Shown here in pieces: positions 1 to 12,800 of a stretch of 64,000 bases of DNA. The stretch comes from Elysia chlorotica (Eukaryota > Mollusca > Gastropoda > Plakobranchidae): assembly GCA_003991915.1 (NCBI GenBank), contig RQTK01000204.1, positions 230,026 to 294,025 on the forward strand. The letters run 5' to 3'. The notes under the pieces were generated by a model, which saw only the letters and a program-made list of their open reading frames with translations, was not told the origin of the DNA and did no database searches. The translations under genes were made by a program, and so were the position numbers. Each line of letters starts with the position of its first letter. Within the stretch, counting starts at the first letter, position 1.

Positions 1-183
1 TTCAGCGGAATCTATGTCATATTTAAATGCAATGCTCTATGCATTTTAACTCGCTGTGTTATTATGTTAACATTCAATCACCAGTTTGACATGGTATGAG
101 GTTTAAACAAATGTATATGTCCATTAATATTATTTGCTTTTTCATTTTAAGCTGTATGTTACTTCTGCCATTCCCCATTGCAG

Positions 184-849
184 GTTCATGAGAGGGACAT
201 TGAATCTGACTTTGCCCTACTTCTTGTGAAAAAATTGTTACGAACAAATTCACCACATGTTAAGGTATGTAGACCTGTTTCTATAAAGATATTTCATATT
301 TATATCAACTATCTCTGGTAATTATTTTACTCCAAATTATAAAAAAAAAATACACGTTATATCACTAATATTTTGAATTTTATGTGATTTTTTGGTGACA
401 TTTTTATTTAAAAAGTCTTCAAGTTAATGATAAATATTCAAACATGTTTAGAAAAAAAATATTATCGTATCATGCTGCTTTTATAGATTGCATCATGTTA
501 AAAAAAAACAACCTGTAGCTTAAAAATGAAATGTATTTTTCAATATTTCCTTTACAGTATTTGTATATGCCTGTATAATATGTTTCAAGTGCCCAATCCT
601 TTCTTAATACAAGCAAAGTTGAAAGATAATCATTTTATTTCTTCTCAGAGTAAACTAAATCTCTTGCACCAATCTCCCTCTCTGCAGGTCATTGTTACAT
701 CAGCTACGTTTGACACTCAGGATTTTGCTCAGTACTTTGCTCTGCCTGTAGGAGGTCGTCTGGAGCCTGCGCCTGTCATTCAGGTTGGCACCGTACATCA
801 CCAGGTGTCTGAATTCTTTGCAGATGATCTCACTTCTAAACTTGGAGAG
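184..849 (+). CDS. TDRD9: TDRD9 exons 184-264 and 688-849: helicase motifs II (end) and III
   Basis: The first exon opens in phase 0 with VHERD, the end of the DEVHERD form of motif II (Walker B), and continues into a leucine-rich helix. The second begins VIVTSATFD, where SAT is motif III coupling ATP hydrolysis to unwinding. Between them is a 423-base AT-rich intron. The missing DE pair must be in the exon before the window. Confidence 0.93.
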
Positions 850-3800
850 GTATGTGGTAAAGCCTTTAACATTACTACAGTATTACCATTCTATCTGTCC
901 TGTAAGTTCTTACACGCATCCAAGTTTTTTTTTTACTTTTGATAGTTGAGACTTTTGTGCTCTAATTTTTATAATAAAATGATTCCAAATAAGTTTCCAC
1001 TTGTCTTATATTTGCTTTGATACTCTTTTTCATGTCTTTATGCATCAGCAGAACTTAAAGGAATTTTCCCATTTTCTTGTGAAATATGTGTATGTTTTGA
1101 GCAAACTTGATCTGGTATTTAATTATATTTCACATTTATACTGCTCACCAAATCTATTGTGAGTCAGGTTGTTATATATCATATAAAAAATTTTTTTTTT
1201 CATATTTAGGTCCCTCCTGTGGATGAAATGGATCCATGCGTTCACCCAGCAATGTATGATATGGCAGTTGGTCTAATAAAAGAGTTTGACCTGCTTGAGG
1301 AAAAAGAGCAAGGGTAATGGTTGCTCAAATTTCACATTAAATTGTCTCTTTAACAAAAGACCTCATGATTTTCTGTTTCTTTTTGTTGTTGATTTTAGAT
1401 TTCAATGTTTAAAATGCTATTTGCATCTTTTGTAATGCAACAGTATTTCAATCTTACAAAGATTGTTATCAGCCATTTGATTTTAAAAAATTTTGATCAT
1501 TTAAAAAATAATATTTAAGTTATCGTTATTTGGATCTTGACAAAGGTAAATTAAGCATGAAAATGTTTTAAAAATTTGTATTTTCTTGATACAATAGTTA
1601 TCATAGCTGTTGTTTTTGTCTCATCTTGCTTTCTAACCAGGAAAGATACAAGGACTGGATTTGCACCTGTGAGAGGGACTGTTTTGATATTTTTGCCAGG
1701 GACTGTTTTGATATTTTTGCCAGGTAATTCAATTTAAGCAAACTCATACCTAAACAAAGTAAATAATCAAGGCAAAACTATCTTGTCACAAACACTACTT
1801 TTCGGTCTATTCTCTTTTGGAAGTACATGCAATTTAACCCATGCAGCATTTAGAAGACCGCCTAACGGCCAGATGGCCAGTCTGTGTCTGGCACGGGTGA
1901 CTGGGTGTGAAAAAAATGGGATGTGGCAGTACTGTTCACCTGGTTAACGGGTGCTATGAGTGTTGCGCTGTTATTGCCGATATTTTTTTCTCTCCATTAT
2001 TTCTAGTTATAAGTTCATAAAGCTATATATTTCTATTGCACTTAGAAGTTGGTTGATTTCACTATCTTCTTTATTTCTGCTTTTTAATAATCGTTCATTA
2101 CGAATCATGTGGGTGATCACAATTAAACTTATTTATTTTTAAATAGCTCAGGGTGTGGTATGTTTAAGTTCAAATTCTTTTTTACATGGAACAGCATTCT
2201 TCCTGGGTGTCTCGACTAAAAGTGTTATGCGTTTAGAACCCTTGTAGCCCCAATTGAAAGTTCTACAATACAGAAATATCAATTGAGGATAGAACCTTTT
2301 ACCTCCTAATCATCAATCCAGAGCACTAATACTAGTGATATCTGGTGCCTTATATTTGTAAAATGCAATTTTTAAAATAATGTTATGTCCCATTTTCATA
2401 TGTTTTCCTACAGAGATGGGTGGAAAAAGAGTGGCAACACCAAAGATTTGACCCTTGGACCTCCTGCTGAGCTATCTTTACGCCCCAACTAAGCCATTGC
2501 TAAGAATATTTAAATTTAATTAGATCTACGTCCCACAAATTTCTAGAAAAATATCAGAACAGATTTTTGGACACCTGCTGGGTATGGCACCGTCTGTTTG
2601 CCAATGCAGGCTGCAACAGACAGAGCTATTGTGAGGCGGTAATGATCAAAGATTATCAAGCTAAGTACTTGCAGTTACAGTTTTTGTTTTTCTACTATCC
2701 AAATAAACTCATTTCAGTGTAAAATTTAGCCAATTGCAATTTCAAGTCTATAGTCACACTAATAGAACAGTTTTGAGTTCTATTTTTTTTTTTGTTAGTG
2801 CCTGTTTCACATCATTGTGTGTGTGTGTTTTTGTGTTTGTCTGTCTTTGTGTCTCGTGGGGTGGTTTTTGACACTTCTATTTGAATCAGTCAAATCATGG
2901 CTTTCATCACCATCTTCCCCTTACATCAATTGTTTAACCGTCTTTATACACCGCCAGGTTTTTTATTTTTTCCAAGATCTCTACAGGGGGTATCTTGCTC
3001 CTTCCTCAACCCTTTCCTTTCTTAGATATTCAAGCTATCATCAGTGATGTAATCATCATAATGTGACTGAGGGCTGATAATCCTCCAAACTACTCATTGA
3101 TTTCATTGGTTGGCATTTTAAGAGCCTGTATACCCATTCACGAGTTTCTCGCGTAATAGAAAAAGCATGAATGAAGGCCGACTACAAGTGGCAGGCACTT
3201 GGCACCCTTCAGTGCCCAGTTGGGAGGTGCTAAGTCAGTGAAGTAGCTGCGAGCGGAACCAGTAGTTCTTTCACAGCGAGGCAGTCAACTGGCATGCCAC
3301 GCTTAATGGGTAAAGATTCATATTATAGCCATTGGAGGAAAAACCATTCTATATCTGCTCATGTTGTCATCTATCAATTGGGTTCTTCTATTGCTTTTCT
3401 GCTTTGTAAAATTTTGATCGAAATTAAACAAAACAATTTTGTTCTGATTCTTGGGAAAAAAATGTTCATTTGTCTTTCCTCCCTCAGGCTATCAAGAAAT
3501 CCGTCAAATGTGTGATAGAGTGGGACCCTATAAGGATACACATTTGTAAGTAATTTTCAATTGAATACATAAAACCAAGGCTTTGCATTACGTTTAATCC
3601 TAAATATTTCACTTAAATTATTTTGCTTTTTTCATTTTGTGTAATATTTAAGCTGGAATCATATTTGTTCAATGCCCCTGTCTTATTTTTTTCTTTTTTT
3701 TTTTCCCTCCTTTGCTCCAGTTTGGTTCCCATTCCACTACATTCGTCCATCACAGTTGAAGAACAGAACAAAGTCTTTGTAAAGCCAGCACAAGGTTACA

Positions 3801-6800
3801 GAAAGGTATTCTATGGGCAGCAAAGAAATATTCAAAAGTGAATTATAATTAGTTATGAAAAGTACAATAAGTTTTCCCAATAAACTTAAGAATGAGAAGG
3901 TGAATAGAAATTTGTATTACCCTAATGATATTACATATGCTTCATTCTATTGAAACTCCTGGTTATTTTATAATTGTGAGAGGGACTGTTTTGATATTTT
4001 TGCCAGGTAATTCAATTTAAGCAAACTCATACCTAAACGAAGTAAATAATCAAGGCAAAACTATCTTGTCACAAACACTACTTTTCGGTCTATTATCTTT
4101 TGGAAGTACATGCAATTTAACCCATGCGGCACTTAGAAGACTGCCTAACGGCCAGATGGCCAGTCTGTGTCTGGCACAGGTGACTGGGTGTGAAAAAAAT
4201 GGGATGTGGCAGTACTGTTCACCTGGTTAACGGGTGCTATGAGTGTTGCGCTGTTATTGCCGATATTTTTTTCTCTCCATTATTTCTAGTTATAAGTTCA
4301 TAAAGCTATATATTTCTGTTGCACTGAGAAGTTGGTTGATTTCACTATCTTCTTTATTTCTGCTTTTTAATAATCGTTCATTACGAATCATGTGGGTGAT
4401 CATAATTAAACTTATTTATTTTTCAATAGCTCAGGGTGTGGTATGTTTAAGTTCAAATCCTTTTTTACATGGAACAGCATTCTTCCTGGGTGTCTCTCGA
4501 CTGAAAGAGTTATGCGTTTAGAACCCTTGTAGCCTCAATTGAAAGTTCTACAATACAGAAATGGAATGGAAATATCAATTGAGGATAGAACCTTTGACCT
4601 CCTAATCATCAATCCAGAGCACTAATGCTAGAGATACCTGGCACCATATTTTGGTAAAATGCAACCTTCAAATTAATGTTATGTCCCACTCACATAGGTT
4701 TGCTACAGAGATGGGCGGAAAAAAGGGGGTGGGTGGAAAAAGAGTGGCGACACCAAAGATTTGAACCTTGGACCTCCTGCCCCTCAGTCCTGAGCACTGG
4801 AGACTGAGCTATCTTTACGCTCCTACTAATTCGTTGCTAATAATATTTAAATTTAATTAGATCTACATCCCACGACTTTCTTGAAAAATATCAGACCAGA
4901 TTTTTTCTGAGTATGATACCGTCTATTTGTCAATGCAGGCCACAACAGACGGAGCTATTGTGAGGCAGTAATGATTAAAGATTATCAAGCAAAGTAACGG
5001 CAGTTACAGCACGTGTCGGTCTACTATCCAAATAAACTCATTACAGTGTAAAAGTGAGCCAATTGCAATTACAAGCCCACAGTCACACAAACAGAACAGA
5101 CCTGAGTTCAACGTGTGGCTAGCGCCTGTTTCACATCAGTGTAGTGTGTCTGTCTGTCTTTGTGTCTCATGGGGTGGCATTTGACACTTCTATATGAATC
5201 AGTCAAAACATGGCTTTCATCACCATCTTCCCTTACATCATTGGTCCAAACGTCTTTTATACACGGGGACTGAACATCGCCAGGTTACCCAAGATCTCTA
5301 CAGGGGGTATCTTGCTCCTTCCTCAACCCTTTCCTTTCTTAGATATTCAAGCTATCATCAGTGGCGTAACCATTATAATATGACTGAGAGGCTGAGAATC
5401 CACCAAACTATTAATTGATTTCATTGTTTGGCATTTTAAGATCCATTACATCCATTCACAAGTTTCTCGCATGATAGAAAAAATGATTAATGAAGGCTTA
5501 CTACCAGTGGCAGGTACTTGGCATCCTTCTGTGCCCAGTTGGGAGGTACTAAGTCAGTGAAGTAGCTGTGAGCAGAACCATTAGTTCTTTCACAGCGAGG
5601 CAGTCAACTGGCACGCCATGCCTAATGTGTTAAGATTCATATTATAGCCATTGGAGGACAAACCATTCCATATCTGCTCTTGATGTCGTCTATCAATTGA
5701 GTTCTTCTATTGATTTTCCGCTTTGTCAAATTTTGATCAAAACTGAACAATCAAAACAATTTTGTTTGGATTCTTTGGAATAAAAAAGTTCTTTCCTCTT
5801 TCCTCCCTCAGGCTATCAAGAAATCCGCCAAATGTGTGATAGAGTGGGACCCTATAAGGATACACATTTGTAAGTAATTTTCAATTGAATATATAAAACC
5901 AAGACTTTGCATTTCATTCATGTCTAAATATTTCACTCCAATTATTTTGCTTTTATTGTTTGTGTAATGTTTAAGTTGGAATCATATTTTTTCAATACCC
6001 CTGTCTTAATTTTATCTTTTCTTTTTTTCCTTTCTTTGCCCCAGTTTGGTTCCCATTCCACTACATTCCTCAATCACAGTTGAAGAACAGAACAAAGTCT
6101 TTGTAAAGCCAGCACAAGGTTACAGAAAGGTATTCTATGGGCAGCAAAGAAATATTCAAAAGTGAATTATAATTACTTATAAAAAGTACAATAAGTTTTC
6201 CCAATAAACTTAAGAATGAGAAGGTGAATAGAAATGTGTATTTCCCTAATGATATTACATATGCTTCATTCTATTGAAACTCCTGGTTATTTTATAATAT
6301 TGTTGTGCACCCTTACATTTTATAACTTTTTTTCATGCAATGTTTTTTATTCTCAGATTATTATCTCAACAAACATTGCAGAAAGTTCCATCACTGTGCC
6401 TGACATCAAATATGGTAGATGCATTTCTTTGGCGGTATTTTTTTACCTCATCGCTTTCTTGATTTTCAAATCCAATTTCACCTATCTCTTTAAAAAAAAT
6501 AAAAACTGCAATTTTACCTCCACAAAACACAATATTTTTTTATCATGTTAACACTCAATCCTGAGTTTTTAAAAATAATGCTCTATAATTTCACCTATTT
6601 ATTTCTGATAATATCTATCACTCTTTTACCATGTAAATATCAACAAAGTGAAATTCATCTCGATATTTTTCTTAAAGTGTTTGTCTTGGTAAGTGATTGA
6701 GCTTGTAATAATCCATTTATCTAGTATGAAAGTGCCAGATATTTCTTAGAATTTTCTGTAGTGTGAAAGTGAAAAGAAGGCCACCTAGTCATTCTTCTAT

Positions 6801-9800
6801 TTCTTATTTCAGTGATTGACTTCTGTCTCACAAAGAATCTTTGTTGTGATCCTGATACCAACTATACCCAACTGCAGCTGGAATGGGCTTCCAAAGCTAA
6901 TACCAGACAGAGAAAAGGTGCATGATTGATATTTTCTATACTATGGTGCATTAAAAATGATCTGACATGTTTTTTAACCTTTTAATTTAAGTTGTCAATA
7001 TGCTTGCTATACTTTTAGTTTAATTGCATTAATTTTAATATTTGTTTGTTTCAAAACTTCTTTAAACATTTCTCTTTTTTTTCCAGCTGGTATTGAACAG
7101 TTACTTTAATAAAAAATTATTGAAATATACTTTTGTTATTCCAATATTTGGCTGGTGATAACAGGAAGATACTTCTCAATGAAAGAATATTTATTGCAAG
7201 TTAATGCTCAATATGAATATATGTATCAAATGAACTCTACATATAATATGTTTGTTTTATTTACAAAACAATCTTTTAAAGAATCAATGGCTATTTAGTG
7301 AATCTGTTACCAGCTATTTAAGAATGAAGTTATATTAATTTTGTTCAGGCCGTGCTGGGAGAGTGTCAAACGGTCGAGTCTACTACATGGTGCCTCGTTG
7401 GTTCTATGAGAGAGTTCTACCAGATTTTGGTATTCCTGAAATGCAAGTAAGTATTGGTTCACACATATATTTTTTTCTATAGTTAAGATAAGATAAGAGA
7501 TAATCCTTTATTATCCCATAGGGAAATTTTTCTTGGTCATACATACATAAATACACCAGTTTTACACGTGTGATATAAAAAATAGTGATGATAATGATGA
7601 TAATAATGATAATAAAATATAATGAGCGATTTAAAACACACAACTCTTCACGAATATACAAGAATACATTTAACACTGCATACAAACACAAAGTTCCCGA
7701 CTGCGATTGGCCGACCCGGAGACCAACCCGGATTGTGAAAGTGATGGAGATTATGTAGGAGAGCATTAATCAGGGGTTCAAATTTCGAAGTATTCATCCA
7801 GAATCAATATTTTGCTATTCACTAGTCCATGTGTATATTTAATAAGGGGAAAAAAATTAAATTAATCCCATCTACTAAATTTGTGATAAATATGCCAACC
7901 GTTGTAAAAATATATACCAATAATTACTCCTTTTAATTACTAAAAACTGTTTGTCTTTTTTTTTTTAACCATGAACTTGAAAAGTGGCATATAAATAAAG
8001 CAGCTCACTGAAAAAAACGATACTGAGGCTTTTATCAATATTTGAGTGTGAAAGAAAAGATTTAGATTTTACAAAATTTTATATGAACTTGATTTGTGGT
8101 AAGTTTGATAAATAAAATAGTTATTAGAGGGATACTCTCTTTACTATTTTAACATCAGTAATAATGCTTTACAAAAAAAAAATCAATATGAAAATTGTCA
8201 TAGGCCATTCATTCCTCATTGAAAAATGCGAAGCACCCAGAAAATAATATTTAGGATTTATAGAATATTTAACAGGTTTTACAGCTGATAGATGTTTTTT
8301 TTTACAAGTTGAATCATACAATTTAAATCAAATTTTGAAAGGCCAACTTATTAATTAAATATCTAAGAAAGATTAAATCATCCCTTCGCTCTCCCTTTTC
8401 AGAGATCCCCACTTGAATCTTTAATACTCAAGACAAAGATCTTTGAGATGGGAGAGCCTAAAGCTCTTTTGGCCCTGGCACTGTCTCCACCAAATCTCGA
8501 TGACATTGAACGCACAGTCCTGAGTCTGAAAGAAGTAGGTGGCTCTTATTCTATTTTTCATTCTCAATGCTCAAACGAATAAATTTCAAGATAAGAATAT
8601 TGTTTTCTTTTTTTTTTACTTTGCATGGCTAATTGAAGTATGGTCTTTTATTGCTAGAGATAATATATCTATTGTCACAGAAAAAATGTCCTTGATGAAT
8701 GAAAAGCCATTTGATTGCTGTATCAATACCTTTCTCTCTGATAGTGTGATGTCTTACTTTATTTTTTGTTATAGCTTAATTGTCGGAATTTTATTTGGTA
8801 CCTGCAATCTTTGTCCATACAGCTCTAGATTTGATAAACAAAACTCAAAATTTAACTTACCTGTAGAGGAGAATAAAAATTGTTACTTTTTTGAAAACTC
8901 ACCCCCTATTTTGTTTATCCAGATTGGAGCTTTGTCTACAACTGTCGGAAAATGTGCAAACCCTTATGATGGAGATCTTACCTTTATAGGCCGAGTTCTA
9001 GCAGGCCTTCCATGTGATGTACGCATTGGCAAACTGCTCATTCTTGGCCATGTTTTTGGAGTTTTGGAAGAATGCATAATTTTGGGTAAGTATTTTGGCC
9101 CAAAGTATTCGATACCACTATAAAATTGGCACACTCACAGAGTTGTTGTAAAAATTTATTGTAATCACGTTTTTTTTTTAAAGAGATACTTTTAATTTAA
9201 GATAATTTTCTTAATTAGCTTATGCCTATGTAAAATTTGTATATTCCTGTCACTATCTGTCAATCTCAGCATAAGAACAGTGTGTGTAAAAATTTATCTT
9301 TGAAACTATTATCTTTATTCTCTAATATCCTTCAGTGGTGTAATGTCTTTTAGAGTGGTTTTTTTTCTTTTTTTATATTTGTGCAAACTTACTTTTTTTT
9401 GCCTATATTAATAATAAAATTATTTTCAAAACAGGAGCAGCAATGTCTGTGAAAAGCATTTTTGCAAATCCGATGGATCATAAGTTAGAGGCTTTCAAGT
9501 GAGTGTTATTAGTTTTATTGCTAAATTTTGTATGCTCTCCTGTTTAAACATTTGGAAAAATTATTTTACTTGCAACAGTTTAATTATTAATTTTATTCAA
9601 AAGGGCCCTTTATGAAGTATTTAGGACTATTAAAAAAACCATTTAAATCTCTCTTCTAAGCAATATAAAAAAAAAAAGATACACATTAAAACTTGTTTAT
9701 TTAATCAGAAGAGTTGATTCCATATCAAACAGTTATAACTCTCTTTATTTTCCTCACCAGGGCAAAGATAAGCTGGTCTGATAATTCACTCAGTGACTGT

Positions 9801-12800
9801 ATTGCCATTCTGAATGCATATAAGGTCAGTAAACTTTGCACAATTATATTCATTCTTGTCTTTTTTCCCACATTGTTCCAAATTTAACATAACAGAACAT
9901 GCTGGTTATGTCCTGAAAAGTTGAACTTATTCCCTTCCCTGTAGAAATAACTTGCAGAGACTGTGTTCATTAGAATTTAGAACATGGAAGCAAACTGGAG
10001 TTAAATAGTATCTATGATAGCAACTACTGTTTAAAATTAAGAAAAAATCGCCCAAGCAATTTAAATAAAATACTAGCACTAATATGGACTTTCTTATTTT
10101 ATTGATATTCTTTGTCTTTTCTGTTACCCTCCTGTGTTCATTGACTAAACAAGATGTAATGTCAACTTATTGAGTGTGGCAATGTGTTTGTCCCTCAGGT
10201 GTGGGAGTCCAGACTGAAGATGGAAGAGTTCAAGAGATCTGGAGCAAATGAGTTTCAGTGGGGCTCTAAGAGCTTCATTCAAATCAAAGCCATCAGAGAA
10301 GTGAGTAAATGTTTTCTAAATATGCTGAATATGCTATTAAATATTTTTTTTTTTCTGATTATAAAGGCTGCTTTAAAAAAAGCTGTAAAGTTGGCTTTTA
10401 TTTCAACTCCAAAAATAACGTATTTAATTAAAGAAGGTCAATAACATGAAAATTAAGCCGAATCATTCTTATAAAATTACATGTGACAGACTATACTTGT
10501 TTGAACTAGTTCGAATACATTCTTTAATTTATCTGGCCTAAATTAAAAAAAAATTACTGAAGAGAATCATATAGAATGCATGTTTTTTTGTTTTTTTTTT
10601 CACTGAAACTTTTTTTTTTTTCTTCTTTAGGTTCACCATCAAGTCCAGGATTTGGAAAAGAGATTGCTGGCTTTTAACATTCTAAAACCTACAAGAACTC
10701 CAGACTACCTCAGCAAAACATCTCCTGCTGTGGAGAAACTCATTCTCAAGGTTGCATGCCATTTGACATTTTGGACATCATGGGCATAATATAGCTGTTG
10801 CCGTGCTCATGTGCCATTAAAAACAAACTCAAACTCAAAGCCATTGTACAAGATTGAGGAAAGATTTAATTTTAAGAGTTTTCATGGACTTTAAACCCAA
10901 TATAGACATAATAAAGAAATCAGAACTAGATAAAACAATCATCCTTTTTATTTTAGAGGCACCAACATTGTATGTGAGTGTGGGAACCCAGGGTATAAAT
11001 GTTGGCTTAGGATGCAGGAGGTCCAGGACTGAAACCCCGCCCTGGGCACATTATTTCATATTGGTTGGGTCGGTGTCAGCATAATGTAACCAACCAAGTC
11101 TCCGATATCCCTCTATGGGGTCCAGTCCATGATATAATTATAGCCTAGTTGCTGACTATGTTCAGAAACCAAACTATTACCTTTACCTTTATTTATTTAT
11201 ATAATTTTTCTGTACTTCAGATGGTACTGTGTGGAGCCTTTTATCCCAACTTTGCTGTAAAAAATGAAAGTGATGAAGGAGAAGCTGTTAAATTTCTTTC
11301 AAACAATGATCCCAGCAGAACAGTGATGGTAGGTATCTTTTCTGGTCTCTTCAAATTTAGATGCTTTTCATTTATTGAAAGTTCTTCATGAAAGTTTAAA
11401 CCAAAACGTTGTTTGATATACTTTCAAACTAGGCAAATTTAATAAGGAGCAATTTTTTTCTTTTTTTTTTTAAAATTGAAAATAAGATTTATAGATAAAT
11501 TACCTTAAAACAAGGAAAAAATTTGAGGTGTGTCATCGTTGAATGCATGTGCAAACTTGAAATTATTTTAAGATTATGCAGAATTGCACGCATGATTTCA
11601 ATGGTAATTTTGGGGACAGGCTTTTGGAGAGAAAAAAAACATGCACAAATGATATGCAGACGTTGCAGCTTCAAATTTGAAAAATACAAAAATAATATTT
11701 TACCGTTACACTTTTGCTGGGAGAAAAAAAACAACCCACATGTCTCTTAAAAAGTGCATTTATAACCATGCTCTTCAGGTGAAAGGTCTTCCTGCAAATC
11801 AAGGAATTTTGTATGAGAAGCAAATCAGAAACCTTTTCAGTACTTGCTGGAAAGACCCACCACCTATTATCACATTTGAAGAGACCAGGTAATTTTTTCT
11901 GTTACTATTATTCTTGGATGATGCAAAAAAAAAAAAAAATACTTTGACATAATTATGTTCCACACATGATTCAATTGAGTCTATTGTCACCCATGTGGTA
12001 TACATGTATAATATTTTTATGAGCTTTCAAACCATAGAAATTGCATTAAAATTGCTAGGATTTTATTGATTTTTTTTCTTTAATATGATAACCTGAATAT
12101 CGAATTAAAAAAAGGTTTTGCTGTAGTTCAAGTTTCATCAGTCAAGCCACTAGGATTAGTTACAAGATAGCCACAAACCATTATTATCATAACTATCTTT
12201 TGTTTTATGGTAAATACTGTAAAGGCTATTACATTAAATAGGGACACACTCTTCAGCATACAAGAGTTACTTTGGCAATCATTTAACCATTGTTAAGGTC
12301 TGATACACGTTATCCAACAGCAATATAGTGACTGTGTTTTGGATTACACCACAGACTCTTATAGCTGGAAATATAATATGTCTAAGAGTTGTTTTACGTG
12401 TATTATATGATAGTTAATAATTACCACCAGTTTTAAAATATATACCACAGGGCTTTCATCACCTTTCCATGGAAACAAGGGACTTTGTCTGAAGGAAAAA
12501 TCCACCCAGCTGTCTACACTGCAATCAAAATTAGGTGAAATGTCTCAAAGATTGTATAAATGATACAAGATATTCACCCCATACATGCACATTTATTATA
12601 TATAAGTATTTAAAATTTATTGTCTAATGTGATCTAGCAATTCATTATTAAGATTTAAGTATTCTTCAAGGCAAATTAAAAATAATTGAATTTTTTATAT
12701 TTTCTTAACATTTACTGAGAAAAATGTTTAGAAACAATAAGACAGCGTCAAGATTTGATAAATTTGTCAACTTACTTGACTTTTGACTTTACTAAAGGCA

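Larger units (their letters stand above)
1668..3974 (+). repeat. Tandem segmental duplication, copy A (about 2.31 kb)
   Basis: It runs from TGTGAGAGGG inside the exon ending at 1723 to TTATTTTATAAT and matches 3975-6298 along its whole length. It carries the 3' end of exon 4, a long intron and exons 5 and 6. Divergence is low near the left edge and clearly higher in mid-intron (about 2690-2810 against 5020-5130). Copy A also has the extra 24-base unit in exon 4 and a short deletion in its SINE head. Confidence 0.93.
3975..6298 (+). repeat. Tandem segmental duplication, copy B (about 2.32 kb)
   Basis: The junction at 3974/3975 joins TTATTTTATAAT to TGTGAGAGGG, with no long homology at the breakpoint. 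The copy starts inside exon 4, so its exon 4 fragment (about 3979-4007) has no acceptor AG in front and cannot be spliced as an exon in the right frame. After 6298 the sequence continues as single-copy intron to the exon at 6357. Confidence 0.93.

Noticed and set aside
3975-4010. Duplicate of TDRD9 exon 4
   Set aside because: Only the last ~30 bases are present, without an acceptor AG in the required frame, so it is an exon fragment.
4690-4835. tRNA gene on the minus strand
   Set aside because: Boxes A and B are tRNA-like, but the arms do not pair as in a functional tRNA and a 26-base-deleted copy exists in the tandem partner. Treated as a SINE head. The same applies to 41450-41525 and 61560-61650.
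8539-9123. 194-codon plus-strand open frame
   Set aside because: Only 8923-9085 is a real TDRD9 exon; the remainder is an intron that happens to stay open.
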